Under the pieces are notes generated by a model. The model did no database searches, was not told where the DNA came from, and was given only the letters and a program-made list of their open reading frames with translations. A stretch of 64,000 nucleotides of DNA, taken from positions 3,213,820 through 3,277,819 of the forward strand of contig CM030937.1 in assembly GCA_018136815.1 (NCBI GenBank). Direction: 5' to 3'. A program made the translations under genes and the position numbers. This DNA is from Isochrysis galbana (lineage: Eukaryota; Haptophyta; Isochrysidales; Isochrysidaceae). Shown in pieces: positions 39,573 to 49,151 of this stretch (within the stretch, counting starts at the first letter, position 1; each line of letters opens with the position of its first letter).

Positions 39573-41889
39573 ATGGGCCAGTACTTTGTCTTCATCGCCA
39601 AGCGACTCGGTCACCGCACATACGAGGAGATCCGCGGCCCAGCCTTCAAGTTCTGCGGACACATGGAGGAGAGCATGAGCGGCGCCATCCTGGCGATGCT
39701 GCTCGTCACAGCCTCTGGCATGGGCCGTGGAGGTGGAGACTTCCGCGTGGACCTGGCCAAGGATGAATAGGGAAAGCGGGCTGAAATACACACCGACTCA
39801 CTGGGGCAGAAAATGGCCTCTAGAGGGGGTTCGGTCGAGTCGCTGGTCGCTGGTCGCATGGACCTCCGCTGCGACCGACAAGTAGGTAGAGTTAGGTCGC
39901 TGGTCGCTGGTCGCATGGACCTCCGCTGCGACCGACAAGTAGGTAGAGTTAGGTCGCTGGTCGCTGGTCGCATGGACCTCCGCTGCGACCGACAAGTAGG
40001 TAGAGTTAGGTCGCTGGTCGCTGGTCGCATGGACCTCCGCTGCGACCGACAAGTAGGTAGAGTTAGGTCGCTGGTCGCTGGTCGCATGGACCTCCGCTGC
40101 GACCGACAAGTAGGTGGAGTTAGGTCGCTGGTCGCTGGTCGCATGGACCTCCGCTGCGACCGACAAGTAGGTAGAGTTTGGTCGCTGGTCGCTGGTCGCA
40201 TGGACCTAAGCTGCGACCGAGGAGTTGGTAGAGTTGGTCGCTGGTCGCTGGTCGCACCTGTGTGCCATACAACGTGGGCAGAAAAAATGGCCTCTAGAGG
40301 GGTTTGCTCGAGGGGCCTCAAACAATTTTTCCTCGAGTGGGAGTCGATCCCCACGCTTCCACACCGCGTAGAGCAGCCCCGCGCCCACTGAGCCAGTGGC
40401 GGTATCTAGAGTGTCAGTGACAGTGAAACAAATGCTCTTACACATTGCGCTCCTGCGCGCGCCCCCGCTCCTCCTTGTGCGAGCCCACTGTGCTGCCAGT
40501 GTCTGGAGCCTGTCTGTGCCTGGTCCTGCTCCCTTTCGAGTGTGGTCTTCGTGGATGCGACTCGTTGTGTATCGCGCGCGTGGTGAGAGAGTCGCTGGTG
40601 GTGTCCTTCCCCCTCCCTTGTGATGCGCGTGTGGTTTTGTACGCGTCCGGTGTGCTCGCTCGTGCTCTGGATAGTTCTGGTTGGTTGTTCGACGCAGCGC
40701 AGTATGACTGTTCGTGGTTCCTGTGTGAGCCCCTCGTTCCCTTTTGTCGCTGCGTATGAGCTGATGAGTCGGTGCGCACGTATGTGTGTGTGTGTTGGTG
40801 GTGCTGGTCCCCCCCTGGTCCCCCCTTTGATGCGTGCGCGTGATGGTCTCGTGCTGTTGATTTGTGTGTGTGTGTTGTACGACGCAGCGCAGGAAGTGAT
40901 TCAGACAGAGAGTCGTAGGCCCGACAGAGAGCGTCCCACAGAGGCGCGCACAGACACACACAGACAGGCACACAGAGGCACACACACAAGCGACTCGACC
41001 GAACCCCCTCTAGAGGCCATTTTCTGCCCCAGTGAGTCGGTGTGTATTTCAGCCCGCTTTCCCTATTCATCAGGAACGCTACCCGTCGATGTGGGCACTC
41101 ATCGAGCCATACATGGGCCGTTGGTGCAAGGCAAAGCTCATGCTCGTCGGCGACTACTCCGACGAGTACGACAGGATCCCCAAGACCAAGTACATTGGAG
41201 ACGAGGCCGCCGTCGCGTACCTCTGCATGGAATACATCACGGCGGTCGCGTACGCTGAGACGAATCCCATGGTGCAAGTGCACCAAGTAGCTGGCAAACT
41301 CTACATGGAGAACAAGAAGGCCGTCCTCGCACGCGTCACGGACCTCGCCACCCAAGATCAGCCGAGCGACATCGTCGCAATGGATCGATGGTGTGAAACC
41401 CGGAAGGCGATGAGTGCGCTGGCTCGCATAGCGGACCGAGTATGGGGGATCAAGAAGAGGAAGAAGGGTGAGCCTCGCGTCCCGAATAACGAAAAGAAGA
41501 GAACTATCGTGCTGATAGGAGATGGGTCATTCGCGGACACTTTCCCAAAGAAAAAGTTTGTGCGCGCACTCGCGTCGCGCGGGTTGACGATTGTGCTCGA
41601 CGAGTACAACACCTCTTCGATGTGTCCCTGCGGGGAATCCAAACTGCAGGGCACTGCGGCGATCTTTCAGGTCGCATCTGATGACGCTCCACGTCGCCCT
41701 CGGTGCCACAAAGCAGCCGAGCACGAAGGACCATGTCACGTGATGTCTACCTTTCTTCTGAACCAGCTCGATACCGACCGTGATGAACTAGCTTGCATGC
41801 AAATGCTGCTTGCTGGGTATGAAGGGTTGTGTCACGGCACTAGACCAAAGTGTCTGTGCTCAGGTGTATGGAGGAAGGGGCGTCTGTAG
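39573..41889 (+). CDS. MGQY-type protein, split by a TIR element and fused to a Fanzor nuclease end
   Basis: Part 1, 39573-39761 (63 residues), begins MGQYFVFIAKRLGHRTYEE. Part 2, 41074-41889 (271 residues), begins ERYPSMWALIEPYMGRW and LMLVGDYSDEYD. Together they resemble small eukaryotic proteins starting MGQY with a GDY(S/A)D motif, of unknown function. Between them sits the element at 39762-41071; excising it with one AG restores frame (VDLAK|ERYPS). After about residue 170 of the joined protein the sequence becomes Fanzor/TnpB-like: RKAMSALARIADRVWG, TIVLIGDGSFADTFPKK, LDEYNTSSMCPCG with the RuvC-II Glu and zinc-finger Cys, RRPRCHKA..CHV, and DRDELACMQMLL with the RuvC-III Asp. The N-terminal Fanzor half, including RuvC-I, is absent. 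It could be a chimera or a host-gene relic. Confidence 0.6.
39838..40250 (+). repeat. 57-bp tandem array, seven copies
   Basis: ATGGACCT recurs at 39858, 39915, 39972, 40029, 40086, 40143 and 40200, exactly 57 bp apart. Units contain GGTCGCTGGTCGCTGGTCGC and an inverted GCGACC and are nearly identical; the last is diverged. Length divisible by three leaves both strands open, which explains apparent repetitive open frames. Not CRISPR: there are no variable spacers. Confidence 0.95.
40325..40402 (-). ncRNA. tRNA-like segment (possible SINE head)
   Basis: On the minus strand, TGGCTCAGTGGGCGC resembles a tRNA A box, and 30 bases on GGGGATCGACTCCCAC resembles a B box with a T-arm stem. An acceptor stem does not form, so it is not a working tRNA gene. 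It could be a tRNA-derived SINE piece or pol III promoter inside the TIR element. Confidence 0.35.
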
Positions 41890-43280
41890 TGAAATGGTGT
41901 TTTGTGTCCGCTTAGCGTTTTCGTACATAACGTTATGGTATGCGCACGCACGGCGCCCCCGCGGAGACGCCGCGTGTGCAGTTGATGCGTATGACGTGAT
42001 GTGCTGCGCATGTGTAAACTTCCATGCGCACGCACGGAGTCCCCGCGGGGAGCCCGAGGAGAATCTCCATCGTGCGCCTGACGAAACTCCTTTCTACGCA
42101 TCGGTGATGGCGTGCGGAAATGCGCACGCACGGAGTCCCCGCGGGGGGGGGGTTCACGGCGTGCGCTTGGACGAAACTTTCCACGCACGGGATCCCCGCG
42201 CGTGTGAATTGCCACTCATCATACGCACGGCGTGCACACGCATCTGGCGGGCGAACACCCAGAGTCTTCCTCCCAGACATCCACCCCACTCTCCTCTTCC
42301 CCCACAAGCCGCCTGCCGGCAGAAAAAGACGAAGAAGATGAAAACTCAGCCCGCGTAGGGAGTGGGGGAGCGTTGTAATTATGTTAGAGTTGTAATTGTA
42401 ACAATAATAATCAAAAAGAAAACAAATCGCCTGGTCCTCTTTTGACGGAACGCGACTTTGTGAGAAAAAGACGAAAAGGATGAAAACTCAGTAGCTTTGG
42501 GGGTAGGTACCGTGTGTTTTGGGGAAGGGGGGGGGGGGGAGTTGCTATGCTCACGCGCCGCGTCCTTGATTAGCGGCTTTGTACTCATCTTTGTAATAAT
42601 AATACCCTGAAGACTGGTTGAAGAAGAAAACATGCACCTCTGGATGAAAAAAAAATATCACCTGGCCCTCTTTTGACGGAACGCGACTTTACGGGGGCGC
42701 GCTCAGGAAAAAGGAAAAAGACACTGTGACTACTGCACTGTCGCCAAAAATAGACAAATCCTTAAAAGCACATGATAGATTTGTATAAATAGCTATGGAC
42801 ATTTGATAGCTCAATTCGACTGATGTCCCACAATTGACGGAACGACACCTTGGGTGATTGCAACTCATCACACCCTTCCCGTGAAACATCTCTCTTATAC
42901 TGCATGTATATGTAATTGTGAACCGTAGAGAAACAATCTGATATGCACACGCAAGGCGCCCCCACGGGGGAACCGATGCACATCGGATTGCAACTCATCG
43001 AGAGATATCTCGTATACTGTATACTGCATGTTTATGTAATTGTAATTGTGAACCGCAGAGAAACAAGCTGCTATGCGCACGCACGGCGTCTCCATGGTCC
43101 ATGGTCCATGGGGGCGCGCTGGTTCGTCAGGAAAAAGACACTGCACCCTGCCGCCAAAAACAGATCAATCCTTAAAAGCACGTGGTAGATTTGTATAAAT
43201 AACTATGGACATTTGATAGCTCAATTCGACTGATGTCCCACAATCCACAATTGACGGAACGACACCTTCGCCGCGAGTGC
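41890..43280. repeat. Cluster of GC-rich hairpin motifs and R4 copies
   Basis: Downstream of the nuclease-like stop, GCGCACGCACGG(C/A)G(T/C)CCCCGCGG occurs at about 41942, 42025, 42122, 42181 (partial), 42943 and 43076. TTTTGACGGAACGCGACTTT occurs at 42441 and 42671. Inverted R4 copies (ACATTTGATAGCTCAATTCG) lie at 42788 and 43208. AAAAAGACGAAGAAGATGAAAAC is duplicated at 42328/42472. Not coding. Confidence 0.7.
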
Positions 43281-43302
43281 GGTAAGAATATTATGAAGTT
43301 TT
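43262..43302 (+). mobile_element. LINE 3' tail fragment
   Basis: ACACCTTCGCCGCGAGTGCG followed by GTAAGAATATTATGAAGTTTTT directly after R4. The same R4-tail adjacency is seen at 27091-27215. Confidence 0.6.
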
Positions 43303-43891
43303 TCTAGCCTCTAGGGAGGAGGCAACGAATACTCGAATATGCTCGACTCCTTGAGGCTTGAGGTGTGATTGACAGCTGGCAGCCGGCGGCGACCACAACA
43401 AAATCATCAGATTGAACATATGTAGACTACTCTATTGGATCGCACGACGCACAGTGTGAAGTAGTTGGTGTGAAGAAGTTGATTGTGAGTAGAGCGTAGA
43501 GCGTAGAGTGGTGATGAGTGGAGGAGGGGAGGGAGAGGAGCTGCGAGGCATTCACATTCACGTCTTCATCGTGTAGAAAGAAGACAGAGAGAAGACGAGA
43601 AGACTTTGGATACCCCCACCTCTCGAGCTTAAGAACTGCGACGTTTACTGTGATTCTTCCCAATGATGAGGGAGAGGAGAAAGAGGGAGCGGGGGGCGAG
43701 CGCGTGAGAGAGGAGAAGTGGGAAGAGAGGAGAGGGAGGGAGGGAGGGAGAGAGAGAGAGAGAGAGAGGAAGAGAGGGGGAGAGAGCGCGCGCGCACGGG
43801 CCGCTGGTGGAGAGAGTGGGGGTCCGGGGGAACGGGAGAGACAAAGAGGGGAGGGGGAAGGAAGAGGGGGGGGGGGGTTCGCCCCATCCTC
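43303..43891. other. Promoter/5' region of the prolyl hydroxylase gene
   Basis: Contains GTAGAGCGTAGAGCGTAGAG (43492-43511) and a GA-rich purine tract (43670-43870) just upstream of the start. No other gene seen. Confidence 0.35.
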
Positions 43892-46243
43892 ATGTCTCGC
43901 CTCGCTCCGCTGCCTCAGCTGTGGCTGGGCTTCGTTCTGCTCGGTGGAGCTTTCGGCTTTGGTCGGCTCGAAGGCGGCTCGAGCGCTCAGAGGGACTTCT
44001 CGGGCTGTGTGGACAGAGAGCCCAGCTGCGCGAAGTGGGCCCAGAAGGGGGAGTGTGACAACAACCCAGACTTCATGACAGTCAGCTGCCGCGCCTCGTG
44101 TGCAGAGTGCGAGTCTGAGAATTGCCACGATGGGAGTCCGCACTGTGCGTCATGGGCCCAGCAAGGTAGAGCGCTACTCCTCTCACACCATCCACCATCA
44201 CGCCGAGAGGGGATCCGTGAGCATCCCGATGATTCTTCTCCTTTCCATGCCATCGGCTGATCTTCCTGCCGCCAAAGCTCGACCGCATGACTGCCTCAAG
44301 CATCACGGGCACAGATCGGCAGCTCAACGCAGTCTCGCGCTCACCTCCTTCGCCGCCCACATGCAGGCGAATGTGAGGCCAATACAGATTACATGTTCGA
44401 GACATGCCGCTATTCGTGCGGCGTGTGTGGCGTCAACTTCAAGAAGGAGTGCCAGCGGGACCCCAACATGTCGCCCGCCGCTGTGAAAGGGACTGTAGAC
44501 GCCGTCTTTCAGGAGGCCCTCGTGAAGTATGCCAAGGTACGGCGATCCTCGCGCCAAGTGCCTGGGGCTGCTAGGGACTGCGTTGGTTTCATCGGGCAAG
44601 GGATATTGGAATTTGATGAGAGGCCTCCTTCCGTGCGTCAGCCAGTACAATATGTCACACACGCAAGCGTGCGTTGTCTTCGGAAGCACTCCTCCCGCAC
44701 ATAGTGCCTCCTCGTCTAAATCTAGTTGATGGGTGCCGGCGCGAGACTCTGGCTTACCGTTGGACGTGCGGCACCCTTGCGTCACAGTATGCTCCACGCG
44801 TCCTCCATCGTGAGCCCTGGATCCTCGCATTTGACAAGTTCCTGACCATGCAAGAGGTTGAGCATTTGCTGCGCGTGGGTGGGCACAACTTTGAGCGTTC
44901 GCTCGCTGGAGAGGGAGTCACGCCCGTGCGAACATCGTCCACCTCATGGTGCAACGTCCAATCGTGTCTTGAAGACAAGAAGGTGCGCACATGCTCTCCG
45001 CCCGAAGTGACATGCTTGATCACATGGCCCAATGCTCCTACCTCCCGCCCCTGCAAATACAGATCCAGGAGATCCGCGAGCGCATCTCAAACTTGACCAG
45101 AGTTCCGTGGAAGTACGCGGAGCACCTGCAGTTGCTCAAGTAAGCAGCGTTGAGGGACGCCACGGGTTGTCTCCTACCTCGAGTGCCCATCTATCGCTCA
45201 ACCCCCCCCCCCCCCCCCACTTGTTGGCGTCATAAAACGCCGCCATCTCAACATGCACATGATTGGCATGCACAATCTCTCGTCTGCGTCCAGACTTCTC
45301 TTGGCTAGGCCCAAAAGCGATCTTGTCCATTGTGGTCCACTTCGCCCCCGCCCCTCTCCCGAGTGATCTCCCTCTCTTCCTGCCCCTGTCAACCCACAGG
45401 TACGAGGAGGGGCAATTCTATCGCGAGCATCATGATCAAAATTCTCCGCGGCTCTCCGCCTGGGGCCCTCGGCTATACACCTTTTTCATGTACCTCAGCG
45501 ACGTCGAGGAGGTTCGATTTATAACCTCCACTGCCTCCCATCTCCCACAAACCCCACCCCCGAACCCCACCACACTGGATCCCCCCTTCCGGCGTCTCGT
45601 CCCGCTCTTCATGAAGAGGCCAAGGGAGAGGCGGTTCAGATCTCGTATCAATTTGAACTTGATGAAATTTTTCAGCGCCCTGGAATGTCTCACTCACAGC
45701 GTCTTTTCACTCGCAATCGCGTGATCTAATAGGGTGGTGAGACTCGTTTTACCAAGCTCAACATCTCTGTCGCTCCGAAGAAGGGTTCTGCAATATTCTG
45801 GCCGAGTGTGAAGAGCGATGACCCGTACATGACGGAGGAGCTCACTTACCATGAGGTGAGATGCACCTCTGGCACGAATGGTACCGAAACGTGTAATGGG
45901 TGATTCCTCCGTGGTGGGCTAGCTCCCACGAAAGGGATACGCAGGCGGGCGCTTTACACGGCCTGGGAAGACGGAACACAACGGAGCATGAAGTCGACGT
46001 CCCGCTCCGCAAATATTCTGCCCTCCCACCCTTCCCATTTTCCCAATGGTCGAGCCTCGCCCTTGCGCTGTATCCTTTTCCTAGGCGTGCACCGTCAAGC
46101 GCGGGGTCAAATATTCTGCAAATTTCTGGCTGCACATGTACGATTTCCAAGGCGCCTTGGCAAGAGGGTGCGACAACTCGGACTACTACCAGCCGGGCAC
46201 CCCTCTCAAGCGCAAACACCATTCCTCTTTCGGAGCCACGTAA
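43892..46243 (+). CDS. Prolyl 4-hydroxylase with two ShKT domains
   Basis: Seven exons: 43892-44165, 44367-44536, 44788-44982, 45063-45139, 45400-45511, 45733-45855, 46085-46243; all GT-AG and frame-consistent; 369 residues. A 2-oxoglutarate/Fe(II) dioxygenase that hydroxylates peptidyl proline in the secretory pathway. Signal peptide (LPQLWLGFVLLGGAFGFG); six-Cys ShKT domains at about 39-72 and 78-111. Catalytic domain from about 150: WILAFDKFLTMQEVEHLL, VRTSSTSWC, QEIRERISNLT, YEEGQFYREHHD with HxD at 249/251, GPRLYTFFMYLSDVEEGGET, distal His 316 and 2OG-binding Lys 326 in VKRGVKYSANFW. All ligands intact. N-terminal ShKT domains are unusual relative to animal enzymes, where they are usually C-terminal or absent. 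Confidence 0.92.
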
Positions 46244-46399
46244 CTGAGGTAGGTAGCGTCCTTGCGCTTCTTTTCCTGGAGAACATCTAAGAGAACATGA
46301 TCAAATGTTTGCATTTAGAGATACATGGGCTATGGGCTTACCGCCCAAGTAGAGCGCGACTCGAGAAACCGGCACGATTGACGATTGTTCTTGTAATAC

Positions 46400-46745
46400 T
46401 AATTAATGTCATATCCTAGCCAACCCCACTAGCTAATTGGACACAACTTTTCAGTCCCGGAATCCCGCCATGCCTGACGAGCCAGGTGCCCGAGTGATAC
46501 CGGGGGGCGGTGCACTGCCCGCCCTCCCCTCGATGTTTGTCCACTCCAGTGCACGCAATGACCCTGCGCACCCCAGCACGCCCTCTCCTCGAGGCCACGC
46601 TGGGGGAAATCCCTTTTGGGTAAAACAACGCAGGGGGGGGGGGGGGGGGCACTCGTGAATCTAGGGGCCCAGAAGCGCTAATCACTCTCGGCCCGGAGCG
46701 GGTGGCCGCGGTGAGCCGCAGCGATGGAGTAGGGCTTCCTAGGTG
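46400..46745 (-). mobile_element. R1 retroposon 3' part, inverted
   Basis: Reverse complement of the last third of R1: ATGTCATATCCTAGCCAACC, CCCGCCATGCCTGACGAGCC, the CGAGGCCACGCTGGGGGAAA block and an 18-G run. Truncated at its 5' side near 46745, as expected for incomplete reverse transcription. Confidence 0.75.
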
Positions 46746-47534
46746 CAAGAGGAACCTCGCGCCTGTACCAGCGCGTTACCTCGCGCGCACAGTGGAGCAC
46801 TCACCTTAAACCTTGGCGAACTCTGAATAGCCATTACAGGGCTTTTTATGGTGTGATCATACATCACAAATGTAGGAGGTATAAGTGGCTGTGAGAGAGA
46901 GGACACAGGCGCGAGCCACGAGCTAGGTCGGAGCCACACCGCACGCCCGGCGCCCGTTGCGGCGGCCCGCCGGGCCGCAGATAGCCGCACTCGCGTGCTC
47001 GAGCCGCCACTATGCGGCGGTTTCCTGTTAAACACCGATTTTGGCTTGGTGTTCAACATGTTGAACACTCGTTTGGAGGGGATGTTCCGCGTTGAACGGT
47101 GGAGCACATGTGAAACGTTCCTACACTGACCCTGCAGTGGAACAACATTACCCAAGGTAAAGAGAGAGGCGAGCCTCGATACGGCACTCTTCGGACGTGT
47201 CAGGCCATGCCCCAAGCATGCATTCTCATTCGCCGCTCAGCATGACCTGTGTTTGATGATTTCCAGGAATGCCCACCAGAATACTAACGGATCCGCCTAG
47301 CGAAGGCGACAGTTCAGGAAACCACGAAGCCAACTTGTTCGCTTGCGACATTCTGGATCTTAACGGCAAACGCCGACCTTGGGTGAAGGTTTGGCCCATC
47401 ACGGCACGAAAGAATGACGAGGAGGTCTCGTAGCGACTCCTGACTCAAGCCTCCACAGGGACTCGCGCATACAACATGCGAAATATCACAAAAGATTCAC
47501 CTGCTTCCTAGAGGCCCAGCTAAGTCGTCTGTAC
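46746..47534. other. Intergenic, no gene seen
   Basis: TGTTCAACATGTTGAACA at 47049-47066 is a perfect palindrome. A minus-strand frame across 46739-47215 has no recognisable domain. Confidence 0.3.
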
Positions 47535-48030
47535 TCAAGAGCATGCAGGAGCGGGCGCAGTGGCAGGTGGTTCAGCCATCGCGATGGCCTGAGGCACGAC
47601 CTGTGCGGTAACCGCCTCTGGAACTACCTCTGGTCGCGGCGCAGTGCGAGGGAGGTGACAACGCTCATCATACAGAAGAGTGTCGGCCACATGTTCCTCC
47701 TCCTCGTCATTCTTTCGTGCCGCATATTCGTGCCACCTGCCAGTTTGATGAGCGTACGTTTTGAGACGCAGAATACAAGCGGCGCTCCACCCAGTGCCCA
47801 ATCACGAGTGGTCACTCGAAGCTACATGGTTTCCGGCTCGTTCGCCGAACTGGACTACCTTCCCTTATTTCCTGTGGCTCCCTCGCGGGCGGCGGGGAGG
47901 GTGTAGAGGGGGCGCGGGTGGCTCACCAGTTACTCAAGGATCTGTCACACGCTTCGCGCTTCTCCTCCACCGTCATCTCGCCGTAGATCGCGCGGCGCAC
48001 GTGCTCTGGCAACTCCGTGGCGCCGGACAT
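47535..48030 (-). CDS. Small two-exon protein, unknown
   Basis: Exons 48030-47927 and 47736-47535 join in phase 2 (AACTG|GTGAGC, TGGCAG|GTGGCA) across a 190-bp intron, giving 101 residues. It starts MSGATELPEHVRRAIYGEM and continues TVEEKREACDRSLSNW across the junction into WHEYAARKNDEEEEHVAD. The helical, charged first 65 residues look like a folded small subunit; the tail is Ala/Pro-rich. The splice sites are strong and the frame is maintained. No family recognised. Confidence 0.55.
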
Positions 48031-48099
48031 GCCGAGCCGCGCGCCCTCCGTCCCCCTCTCTCTTCAGAGCAGCCTTACACGCTAAAAAGAGAGAATGGC

Positions 48100-48232
48100 C
48101 TCCAGCAGTTACATACTCCTTTTACTAGAGGGTTTTTGCAGGCCTCAATAGGGCCCCAACAGCCCCCCGCCCCAACAGTGTCGGGGCGCTCTTGAGGCTC
48201 TATTGCGGCCGTCCTGCAAAAGGAGAAGATCG
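48100..48232. repeat. Long imperfect inverted repeat
   Basis: TTTTTGCAGGCCTCAATAGG...GGCCCC on the left pairs with GGGGC...CTTGAGGCTCTATTGCGGCC..CCTGCAAAAGG on the right around CAACAGCCCCCCGCCCCAAC. Could be a hairpin RNA or the end of a small foldback element. Confidence 0.5.
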
Positions 48233-48387
48233 CGTTTTCCTCTAAATAGCGGCCTTCTCAACAGCGGTACAGCGGTCTGCGGCAGTACGCAGGGGTGCGA
48301 TGCCGACGCGCCCCTTCACGGCACAGGAGCTGGAGGCCCGGATGGGCCGTCAGGTCAAGGTCAAAGGTTGTCAGGTTTTGGAGACCT

Positions 48388-48430
48388 TAGACTGATATCA
48401 GGACCTGATATCAGCCTAATATCAGGTAGG
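48388..48430. repeat. TGATATCAGG repeats near a hAT relic
   Basis: CTGATATCAGGACCTGATATCAG is a perfect palindromic arrangement, followed by CTAATATCAGG. It lies 70 bp from the end of the hAT coding relic and may be its subterminal region. Confidence 0.4.
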
Positions 48431-48494
48431 CACTAAGATTATAATGTACTATAAGCGTAGTATTACTATACTTAGGCAAACTACAAACACCAAA

Positions 48495-49151
48495 TTACTC
48501 GTCCTCAGGCTCATCGACGACCATCTCCAACTCCCAAGGCAGCACATGAGACTCCCAGTCTTGCAGCAAGTCATCTAGTAGCAAATTTGTGTGGCATCTC
48601 ACAAGCCTCTCTACCGTTGTTTGGCCCAGCCTGTTCCTCTTCTTGGAGTGGATCCAATCTTCTACGGACCACGATCGCTCACAGCCAGATGCAGAGCATG
48701 ACAGCGCAAGTAAACGCCGCGCAGCCCATTGCAGATGAGGCCAAGGAGCCATATACACGTTGGCCCACTTGTACGATGCCATTGCCTGTGCACGCTTGCA
48801 AAAAGCAACTTCTTCAGTGAGATCATGCATGCCTGCACAGCAAGCCTCTTGGAAATCAGCCAATTCTGCATAAATATCTGCGATCGGATGCTCCGGCGTA
48901 GACATCTGCCTGAGGCAAGAACGCAGCTGCTGCTTCTCTTCACGAGAAAACTCGCGGCGGCAAAACTCAGGCTCGAGGCAATACGCGGCCGTCATGACTG
49001 GTGCGTGCAGATACTCCCACCTAGCCATGAAAATCTCGTGGATCTTGTGCTGCGTAGCGGCATCTAAACCGGGGATGTGACCCTCGCGCAGGTGCATATC
49101 AATCTGCAGAAGATAGGCGGTTCGCGTGCCTCCTTGTGTCTCTCTCCACAT
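48495..49151 (-). mobile_element. hAT transposase C-terminal part
   Basis: 218 residues, open to the C-terminus. Ends with the hAT dimerisation domain: YMAPWPHLQWAARRLLALSC, SASGCERSWSVEDWIHSKKR, NRLGQTTVERLVRCHTNLLL. The upstream catalytic part (RNase H fold) is missing; the first residues HIPGLDAATQHKIHEIF continue the usual helical domain. It belongs to the SAS-ER-W-S-IHSKKRNRL subgroup, different from the relic at 33690. The reading frame itself is intact. Confidence 0.85.

Larger units (their letters stand above)
39762..41071. mobile_element. 1310-bp element with perfect 83-bp terminal inverted repeats
   Basis: 39762-39844 and 40989-41071 are exact reverse complements over 83 bp (GATGAATAGGGAAAGCGG... 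/ ...CGCTTTCCCTATTCATC). It is flanked by AG at 39760-39761 and 41072-41073, the only duplicated flank compatible with frame restoration. It has no transposase; the interior holds a 57-bp tandem array, a degraded second copy of the inner TIR (40270-40312) and a tRNA-like segment. Class: non-autonomous DNA transposon; identical TIRs imply a recent insertion. If removed by splicing the boundaries would be GA..AG. Confidence 0.85.

Noticed and set aside
38873-39601. 242-codon minus-strand frame upstream of the MGQY gene
   Set aside because: Spans R2 repeat and leader sequence; composition is not protein-like.
39838-40250. CRISPR array
   Set aside because: Units are contiguous 57-bp copies without variable spacers, in a eukaryotic nuclear context, with no cas genes.
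39813-40391. Open frames with a 19-residue repeat on both strands
   Set aside because: They arise because the 57-bp tandem unit is divisible by three and lacks stops. No start context, and inside a mobile element.
40325-40402. Functional tRNA gene
   Set aside because: A- and B-box-like blocks exist but no acceptor stem or proper anticodon arm forms.
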